From assembly GCA_023423535.1 (NCBI GenBank), contig JAFAFL010000015.1, forward strand, positions 1-23,996: 23,996 nucleotides of DNA, in the 5' to 3' direction. The DNA comes from Pseudomonadota bacterium (GTDB taxonomy: Bacteria; Myxococcota; Myxococcia; Myxococcales; Myxococcaceae). Positions 15,623-23,996 of the stretch are shown one piece after another. The position numbers and the translations under genes are program-made. The stretch's first letter is position 1. Each line of letters begins with the position of its first letter. Below the pieces are notes generated by a model. It ran no database searches and had not been told where the DNA came from. It worked only from the letters and a program-made list of their open reading frames with translations.

Positions 15623-17056
15623 TCAGACCGCACCCAGCCGCAGCGCCGCGTTGGGAGGCGAGGGCACCGGAAGCTCGGGCCCGGCGTCCTCGGTCGGTGT
15701 CACCGCCAGCAGCTCCAGCCGGAAGAGCGCGCCGCCCGCCGGATGGTTCTCGGCGGTGAGCTGCCCTCCCATCTGCTCCATGTAGCTGCGGGAGAGCGCG
15801 AGCCCCAGCCCGGTGCCCTTGCCCACGGGCTTGGTGGTGAAGAAGGGCGTGAAGAGCGACTTCAGGTGGGCTTCGGCCAGCCCGGGACCGCTGTCGTGCA
15901 CGGTGAGGATTACCCGCGGCGCGGGGCGGGGCTCACCGGGGAGGGGGAGCGGACAGACGACGGTGGCGCCGAGCCTTATCCGTCCGGTCGGGACCGGATC
16001 GCGCGGGGCGCCCTCCAGCGCCTCGGCCGCGTTCACCAGCAGGTTCACCAGCACCTGCACCAGCCGGCGCCGGTCTCCGAGGACCTCCGGCAGCGAGGGC
16101 AGCGCGAGCTCGAGCTGCGCGACGCGCTCGGTGCGCAGCCGCGTCATCCGCAGCGCCTCGGCCACCGCGTCGGAGAGCTCGAAGGCCGCGCGGGAGATGG
16201 GGGCGTTGCGGGCAAAGCCCTTGAGGTCGGAGACGATCGCCTCGATGCGCTGGATCCCCACCTCCGTCTCCTCGGTGAGCTCCTTCAGCTCCTCGTCCTC
16301 CGGGCTCCTCCGCGCGTGCTCCCGGGCGAGGAACGCGACGTTCGACTTCACGTAGGCGAGCGGGTTGTTGATCTCGTGCGCCACGCCCGCCGCGAGCCGG
16401 CCCACCATCGCCAGCCGCTCGGATTCGAACGCGCGGCTCTGCACCGTCTGCAGCGAGGCGAGCGCCAGCAGCTCCCCCCGGCGCAGGCTGCGCAGCTGGT
16501 GCGCGGCGCCGGCGGCCACCGCGATGCTCGCCACGTAGTCCGAGGTGCTCGCCCACAGCGCGTCCCCGTCCATCCCGCCCGCGTGCAGCACCCAGATGCA
16601 GCCCGCGGCGTACACCGAGGAGATCCCCGAGAGGGCCCACGGGTTCACCGGCAGGATCACCACGCAGCCCAGCGGCAGCACCAGCGTCCAGGGGAAGTTC
16701 ATGCTCTCCGCGCCGCCGGTGACCACCACCAGGCCCAGGTAGCAGGCGAGCATCACCGTCGTCCCGATCGCGCTGATCGCCTCCGGCGCGGTGCGGGCGA
16801 TGCGCTCCCACTGCCAGCCGAAGAGGAGCGCGCAGCCGGCGAGCACGAGCCGCAGCGCCACCGAGGCCGGCGACATCGGCAGGTCGGTGAAGGAGAGGGT
16901 GACCCACAGGCCCGCGCAGACCCAGAGCGCCAGGCTCCGGCGGCGGGCCTCCTCGCGAAAAAGCAGCGCGTCGAGCTCCTTCGCGCCCACCGGCTGCAGC
17001 CCGCTCTGGGGCGGGCCGTCATCGGCTCTGGCGTAGCGCTCTCTGGAGGCACCCAT
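15623..17056 (-). CDS. Membrane sensor histidine kinase (intact paralogue)
   Basis: A 477-residue kinase starting at the ATG at 17056 (MGASRERYARADD). A ~40-residue cytoplasmic N-terminus is followed by about six transmembrane segments (residues ~41-192) without a large external domain, so it may sense membrane state or a lipophilic signal. HisKA has RLAAGVAHEINNPLAYVKSN with phospho-acceptor His227. HATPase_c has LVQVLVNLLVNAAEAL, VHDSGPGL, LFTPFFTTKPVG and GKGTGLGLALSRSYMEQMGG. It is closely similar to the split kinase downstream, including the first residues, so the pair arose by tandem duplication. No response regulator is encoded nearby, so it is probably an orphan kinase whose partner lies elsewhere. 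It is divergent from the PPDK gene. Confidence 0.92.
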   Translation of the reverse strand: MGASRERYARADDGPPQSGLQPVGAKELDALLFREEARRRSLALWVCAGLWVTLSFTDLPMSPASVALRLVLAGCALLFGWQWERIARTAPEAISAIGTTVMLACYLGLVVVTGGAESMNFPWTLVLPLGCVVILPVNPWALSGISSVYAAGCIWVLHAGGMDGDALWASTSDYVASIAVAAGAAHQLRSLRRGELLALASLQTVQSRAFESERLAMVGRLAAGVAHEINNPLAYVKSNVAFLAREHARRSPEDEELKELTEETEVGIQRIEAIVSDLKGFARNAPISRAAFELSDAVAEALRMTRLRTERVAQLELALPSLPEVLGDRRRLVQVLVNLLVNAAEALEGAPRDPVPTGRIRLGATVVCPLPLPGEPRPAPRVILTVHDSGPGLAEAHLKSLFTPFFTTKPVGKGTGLGLALSRSYMEQMGGQLTAENHPAGGALFRLELLAVTPTEDAGPELPVPSPPNAALRLGAV

Positions 17057-17222
17057 TCGCGCAGGCGCGTTGCAAGCGGAGGGCCCGACTGTCCTGCCCG
17101 GACGCACGGGGGCGGAGAAGGCCTCGGGGCTGGGGCGACCTCGCGCGCCGGGTCGCCGGGAACCCGGACTCCACCCGCGGGCCCGCTCCCGCTTCCACCG
17201 GAGGCGCCGCAGCCTGTCGCGG
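17057..17222. promoter_or_regulatory. Divergent intergenic region, kinase / PPDK
   Basis: This 166-base gap should carry the promoters of both the leftward kinase and the rightward PPDK. I see no convincing -35/-10 pair on either strand. Two small dyads occur: GGCGACC (17134-17140) with GGTCGCC (17151-17157), and CCGGGAACCCGG (17156-17167). GGAGG at 17200-17204 is too far from the PPDK start at 17223 to be a normal ribosome-binding site. Confidence 0.4.
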
Positions 17223-20206
<2,984 letters not shown>

Positions 20207-20213
<7 letters not shown>

Positions 20214-20231
20214 GAGCGCGCCGCACCTTTT
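20207..20231 (+). terminator. Candidate intrinsic terminator of PPDK
   Basis: GGTGTG (20207-20212, overlapping the stop codon) pairs with CGCACC (20222-20227) with one T-G wobble around a 9-base loop, followed by TTTT and then GCTGTT. This is the most typical stem-plus-T arrangement in the window. It abuts the -35 element of the next promoter. Confidence 0.45.
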
Positions 20232-20235
20232 GCTG

Positions 20236-20264
20236 TTGCGGGGGTAGGGGGGCGTTCCTACACT
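20236..20264 (+). promoter_or_regulatory. Sigma-70-like promoter of the lipoprotein pair
   Basis: TTGCGG (20236-20241) and TACACT (20259-20264) are 17 bases apart. The predicted start of transcription near 20271 leaves about six bases before the ATG at 20277. The sequence between (CCCCGCCCCCTC) is pyrimidine-rich and has no Shine-Dalgarno site. Confidence 0.6.
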
Positions 20265-20276
20265 CCCCGCCCCCTC

Positions 20277-21668
20277 ATGCGACGCCCCCTGTCACTGCTC
20301 TGCGCGCTCGTCGCCGTGGCCCTCGCCGGCTGCGGAGACGAGGCGCCTCCCGTCGCGCCGCCTGCGGACCGGTTCTACTTCCCCACCGGCGTGGAGCACC
20401 TGCCGGCGGCGGACGGCCCGGGCACGCTCCTCGTCGCGTCCTCGAACTTCGACCGCCGCTACGACTTCGGCGCGGTCACCGCGCTCGATCTCGCGGGCGC
20501 GGGGCTCACGCTGCCGCCGTACCTCGGCGGAACGGGCGAGGTCGGTACGGAGCCTCTTCAGATCCCGTCGCTGAACGTGCCGGAGGAGCGCCGCGTCCTC
20601 ACCGCGCCGTTCGCCGGGATCATCGGCGCCGCGCAGCCGGACGCCGAGGGCCGCACGCGCCTCTTCGTCCCCACCCGCAGCGAGGGCGACCGGGTCTATC
20701 CGCTGGAGTGGAACGGCACCGCGCTCTCCTGCGTGGGCGGCGACGCGGCGAACCGCGACTGCACCGCCGGCGGGCTCTCCCTCACCGAGGGCGGACGTGA
20801 CGGCGCGGCGGGCTTCACCGACGGCAAGCCGCGCGCTCCGGCGCCCTACGCGGCGGCGGTGTCCGGCGACGAGGTCTGGGTCACGCACGCGCAGGCGGCG
20901 GACTCTCCGCTCGGCACCCTGAAGAACCGCGAGTCCTTTCTCTTCCGCACCCGCGTGAGCGACCCGCAGGTGACGCCGGAGAGCTTCCAGTCCATCGGCC
21001 CGTCGCCGTCCTCCACCGTCGCGCTCGGCGCCCGCTACGCGTACATCTCCGGCCGCGGCGAGCGTGGGGTGACCTTCGAGCCCTTGCGGATCATGGAGCG
21101 CGCGAACCCGTCGAACGTGCGGACGGTGGGCGTGCTCAACGAGTTCCGCATCCAGGACGTGCGCGACGTGGCGTTGAACGCGGACGAGACGCGCCTGTTC
21201 CTCCTCGGCCGCTTCCCGGACATGCTGCTGGTGCTGTCGATCGAGGACGCCGCCGGTCACGCGCCGCGGATCCAGGTCGTGCGCGCGCTGCCGCTGCCGG
21301 AAGGTCCGACCATGGCGCGCGTGATCGAGCGGCCCGGCCGAGGTCCGCTGGTGGCGATCACCTGCAGCGTGGCGAACGCGCTGGCGCTCTACGACGACGA
21401 GTCCGGACAGCTCGCCACGGTGGTCACCCGCGACATGGTCATCCAGCCGTTCGGCGTGGCGGTGCAGGCGCCGAACGCGGCGGCGGAAGGCGCGGCGGTG
21501 GGCGCGCGGATGTTCGTCACCGGCTTCGGCGACGGGCGGGTGGCGGTGCTCGATCTGGAGGACGTGACGCTCCCCTCGAGCCTGAAGCTGCGCGCGCGGA
21601 TCGGGCCGGACCAGCGGTGCCTCACCGAGACGCCGCGGCCAGCAGGGTGCCCGGAGGGCGGGTCATGA
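20277..21668 (+). CDS. Lipoprotein, probable beta-propeller
   Basis: A 463-residue lipoprotein: MRRPLSLLCALVAVALAGC carries a canonical LAGC lipobox with Cys19, followed by an acidic/Pro linker. The mature part repeats segments typical of YVTN/WD-type propeller blades, such as LFLLGRFPDMLLVLSIED and MFVTGFGDGRVAVLDLED, roughly every 40-60 residues. An early FPTGVEHLPA plus LLVASSNFD segment fits a first blade. Such proteins usually act as extracytoplasmic binding scaffolds; no catalytic motif is visible. The TGA overlaps the ATG of the next lipoprotein gene, so the two are translationally coupled and probably form a functional pair. No Shine-Dalgarno site precedes the ATG. Confidence 0.75.
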   Translation: MRRPLSLLCALVAVALAGCGDEAPPVAPPADRFYFPTGVEHLPAADGPGTLLVASSNFDRRYDFGAVTALDLAGAGLTLPPYLGGTGEVGTEPLQIPSLNVPEERRVLTAPFAGIIGAAQPDAEGRTRLFVPTRSEGDRVYPLEWNGTALSCVGGDAANRDCTAGGLSLTEGGRDGAAGFTDGKPRAPAPYAAAVSGDEVWVTHAQAADSPLGTLKNRESFLFRTRVSDPQVTPESFQSIGPSPSSTVALGARYAYISGRGERGVTFEPLRIMERANPSNVRTVGVLNEFRIQDVRDVALNADETRLFLLGRFPDMLLVLSIEDAAGHAPRIQVVRALPLPEGPTMARVIERPGRGPLVAITCSVANALALYDDESGQLATVVTRDMVIQPFGVAVQAPNAAAEGAAVGARMFVTGFGDGRVAVLDLEDVTLPSSLKLRARIGPDQRCLTETPRPAGCPEGGS

Positions 21669-23668
21669 AGTTCGGGATGGGCAGGGCAGCGCTCGGTGCC
21701 GTCGCCTCGCTGGCGCTGCTGCTGGGCGGCTGTGAAGACGGGGCAACGACGATCGTCGCCGGCGTGGATGGCCCGCACGATCTCGCGGTGATGGACGGGC
21801 TGCTGTTCGTCACCGCCACCGACGACAACGAGCTGCGCGTGGTGGACCTCGACCGCAAGACCGCGGACGGCCGGGCGAGCCCGGACTGGGTGCGCGGCCC
21901 CAATCCGCTGCACCCGCTCTCCATCCCGGTGGCGGTGCGTCCGGTGGAGCTCGCGCAGGACGTCTCCTGGCAGGGCGGCAACGCGGTCCCCGGCCGCTTC
22001 GTGTACGCGCGCAGCGCCAACGGCCGCGAGGTCTCGGTGGTGCTCGCCGACCGCGACGACACGGAGCGCGGCCTGCGCGAGCTGCCCACGCGGGTCTCGC
22101 TCGGCGAAGGGGAGGGGACGATCACCGCCATCGCGGCGCGCACGCTGCCCGGCGCGACGCAGAGCACGCTCTATCTCGCTGTCTTCCGCGGCGGCGAGGC
22201 GACGGTCCGGACGAAGACCGTCGATCACAATACCGGCGCGCTCAGCGCGGACCTGCCGGTGGTGCACGGACCCATCCCCTGCGCGGCGATCCAGTCGCTG
22301 CTGGTGATGCCGGAGACGGACGAGCTCGCGGTGTCGCTGCGCCGTCCGCGCGGCGCCTTCGAGCGCGAGGACTGCACCGGCACCGGCACCGAGGAGGAGC
22401 GTTTGGCGCGGCTCGACACGCTCGCGCGCGAGACCGCCTTCGTGGTGAACACCGCCACCGGCACGACGACGGCGCTCGACTTCGGCGTGCCCATCCGCCG
22501 GCTCTACACGCATGGCGACTACGCGGGGCTCGGGGATCGCGTGCGGCGCATCTGGGGCCTCATCGATCAGGACGCGTGCGAGGGCCGCGGCTGCCGCGGC
22601 GCGGTGGCGGTGGACTGGGGCGCGGACCGGACCGGCGCGCGCTCGACGATCGAGGGCCGGCCGATGCGGCCTGTCGATCCCGGCGCCGCGGTGCCCATGG
22701 GCCTGGCGCTCGGCGAGAACGCGTCGCTCTCGGGCGTGCAGGGCACGTCGCTGCTCGGCGTCATCCCCGCGGCGGACGGGCGCCTCTACTTTTTCGACGC
22801 GGCGGACCTGCGGCTCTACGACACCGACCCGAACCCCGCCTTCGTGGTGCGCTCCGGCGAAGGCGATCCCGCTCCGGTGGAGGTCACCCGCCTCTTCCCC
22901 GAGCGCGGTGGCGACCTTCCCGAGGTGACGGTGCAGGAGGGCGCGGCGCGCAACGAGGAGATCGCGCTGACGTACCTCGGCGCGCTGCCCGGCTTCGTGG
23001 ACGTGCCCGGCCCGCAGACGCCGGAGACCTCAGTGCTGGTGGACGCGGATCCGACCGGGGTGGTGGAGACCGGCGACCTCGTCTTCCCCTCGGCGGCGTG
23101 CGGCGCGACGGACCCGATCGCGATCACCGCGGCCGAGCGCCGGTCGGTGCTCGGCGGACGGCTGACGGTGGCCTCCGCGTTCGGCGGCGAGGGCTGCACC
23201 TTCACCGTGCGCATCGCGAACGGAGCGGCGTCGTGGACGGTGGTGGGAACCGAGAGCGGGTATCTCGGGCGCGTGGCCGGCGGGACGGACCTGGAGGTGC
23301 CCTCGCCGGATCGGAGGCTCGCGTTCTACCAGTACCTCGTGCCCGGGCTCGGCGAGACGCTGCCGCCGGTGCTGCGCTTCAGCTTTGTGCCGCCGGACAC
23401 CTCGGGCGCGGACGCGCTGACCGGACTGCAGCTGCGCTTCCGCACGCGGTCGGGCTTCCGGCTCGGCTCGGCGGTGCTCGAGTCGCGCTCGAACTCCATT
23501 GGCGTGAGCCTCAGCGTGGCCGGCGCGGCCCAGTTCCGCAGCCCGCCGCCGGAGGACGGCGTGCCCCGGCTGGCGGTGAGCTATCCGTCGGGCGATCTGG
23601 TGCTGCAGGTGTACCCGCGGGAGATCACTCCCGACGCGCCGATCACCCGCTACGACCTCTTCCGCTAG
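21665..23668 (+). CDS. Large lipoprotein, probable beta-propeller partner
   Basis: A 667-residue lipoprotein starting at the ATG at 21665, inside an ATGA overlap with the previous gene and preceded by GGAGGG at 21652-21657. The signal ends LALLLGGC with Cys at about residue 22. The first ~400 residues show propeller-like strands (GPHDLAVMDGLLFVTATDDN, then ELRVVDLDRKT and LLGVIPAADGRLYFFDAADL). The last ~250 residues are a different beta-rich region (LTVASAFGGEGCTFTVRI, then VLRFSFVPPDTSG) without a recognised family. Its N-terminal repeats resemble those of the upstream lipoprotein, suggesting related architecture. An outer-membrane or periplasmic location is inferred. The longer frame from 21617 is disfavoured because it adds residues before the signal peptide. 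Confidence 0.75.
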   Translation: MKFGMGRAALGAVASLALLLGGCEDGATTIVAGVDGPHDLAVMDGLLFVTATDDNELRVVDLDRKTADGRASPDWVRGPNPLHPLSIPVAVRPVELAQDVSWQGGNAVPGRFVYARSANGREVSVVLADRDDTERGLRELPTRVSLGEGEGTITAIAARTLPGATQSTLYLAVFRGGEATVRTKTVDHNTGALSADLPVVHGPIPCAAIQSLLVMPETDELAVSLRRPRGAFEREDCTGTGTEEERLARLDTLARETAFVVNTATGTTTALDFGVPIRRLYTHGDYAGLGDRVRRIWGLIDQDACEGRGCRGAVAVDWGADRTGARSTIEGRPMRPVDPGAAVPMGLALGENASLSGVQGTSLLGVIPAADGRLYFFDAADLRLYDTDPNPAFVVRSGEGDPAPVEVTRLFPERGGDLPEVTVQEGAARNEEIALTYLGALPGFVDVPGPQTPETSVLVDADPTGVVETGDLVFPSAACGATDPIAITAAERRSVLGGRLTVASAFGGEGCTFTVRIANGAASWTVVGTESGYLGRVAGGTDLEVPSPDRRLAFYQYLVPGLGETLPPVLRFSFVPPDTSGADALTGLQLRFRTRSGFRLGSAVLESRSNSIGVSLSVAGAAQFRSPPPEDGVPRLAVSYPSGDLVLQVYPREITPDAPITRYDLFR

Positions 23669-23695
23669 CGGCGGCTCGCCCCACAGGCGCGCTGA

Positions 23696-23724
23696 TTGGA
23701 CAGTCCATCGGCCTCTGTTATCTT
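23696..23724 (+). promoter_or_regulatory. Sigma-70-like promoter with extended -10
   Basis: TTGGAC (23696-23701) and TATCTT (23719-23724) are 17 bases apart, and TGT directly before the -10 gives an extended element. The expected start near 23731 leaves only about four bases before the ATG at 23735, so the transcript is probably leaderless. No Shine-Dalgarno site is present. Confidence 0.65.
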
Positions 23725-23734
23725 CCGGCGGCCG

Positions 23735-23996
23735 ATGGAACAGACCACCAGACCTGCGCGGAAAGTCGCGATCGCCGACCACATCTGGGACGCCTTTGAG
23801 CAGATGGCCGAGGAGATGGGCTCGGACCGTGACGGCCTGATCAACCAGGCCATGTTCATGTACGCGCGTCTCAACGGTTTCCTCAACGTCACCAGCCACG
23901 CCGAGGCCGCGCAGCATGCGGTGGCCCAGCCGGTGGCCGCCGCCGCTGCCCAGAACGGTGCCGCGCGTGCCCAGCCTGCCCGCGCCGCGCCGGTGC
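23735..23996 (+). CDS. Ribbon-helix-helix-like protein, N-terminal part
   Basis: The gene runs off the right edge; 87 codons are visible. Residues ~9-50 (KVAIADHIWDAFEQMAEEMG, then SDRDGLINQAMFMYARLNGFL) fit a strand plus two helices as in ribbon-helix-helix DNA-binding domains. After residue 55 the chain becomes Ala/Gln/Pro-rich (QHAVAQPVAAAAAQNGAARA), like a flexible linker to a further domain off the window. I vaguely associate this N-terminus with myxobacterial proteins carrying a C-terminal FHA domain, but nothing here shows that. It has its own strong promoter directly upstream. Confidence 0.7.
   Translation, partial: MEQTTRPARKVAIADHIWDAFEQMAEEMGSDRDGLINQAMFMYARLNGFLNVTSHAEAAQHAVAQPVAAAAAQNGAARAQPARAAPV

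Noticed and set aside
17070..17222. N-terminal extension of PPDK
   Set aside because: The 51 extra residues are Arg/Gly/Pro-rich, overlap the expected divergent promoter region and precede the conserved family start.

Overview
The window is GC-rich with strong G/C at third codon positions. It is dense in Sec/Tat-exported proteins, lipoproteins and Cys-rich secreted proteins, and it carries planctomycete-type DUF1501/DUF1588-like families, soluble P450s and membrane histidine kinases. Together these suggest a myxobacterium (Myxococcota). That assignment is an inference from gene style; no rRNA or other marker gene is present. No tRNA, rRNA, CRISPR array, insertion sequence or phage gene was seen.

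Layout. (1) 356-4807, plus strand: a tight three-gene operon of a secreted DUF1549/DUF1588-like protein with one CxxCH motif, a lipoprotein with a c-type haem motif, and a Tat-exported DUF1501-like protein. (2) 4886-8021: a lipoprotein with an unusual Cys cluster, then a two-gene unit of a secreted 'GFFKTH' protein and a small lipoprotein. (3) 8091-11645: glyQ and glyS (tetrameric-type glycyl-tRNA synthetase) plus a translationally coupled small lipoprotein. (4) 11716-12579: a minus-strand AT-hook-like protein behind a perfect 16-bp palindrome, and a 60-residue disordered Gly/Gln/Pro protein. (5) 12655-14100: a cytochrome P450. (6) 14097-17056, minus strand: two tandem paralogous six-TM histidine kinases. 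The downstream one is broken by a one-base loss between its HisKA and HATPase domains, and the break creates an ATGA stop/start overlap. (7) 17223-20213: pyruvate, phosphate dikinase with three insertions. (8) 20277-23668: two coupled large lipoproteins of likely beta-propeller type. (9) 23735 to the window edge: the start of a protein with a ribbon-helix-helix-like N-terminus.

Regulation. Three good sigma-70-like promoters (TTGACG-N17-TAGGGT, TTGCGG-N17-TACACT, TTGGAC-N17-TATCTT) lie so close to the start codon that the mRNAs would be leaderless or nearly so. Those genes lack a Shine-Dalgarno sequence, whereas genes inside operons have clear GGAGG-type sites. Several GC-rich hairpins without a U-tract sit in gene gaps.

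Most noteworthy: the split histidine kinase beside its intact paralogue, the palindrome inside a promoter spacer, the two translation-start classes, the enlarged PPDK, and the exported haem/DUF1501 operon with its neighbouring envelope proteins. None of these is proven to be a new system from sequence alone.
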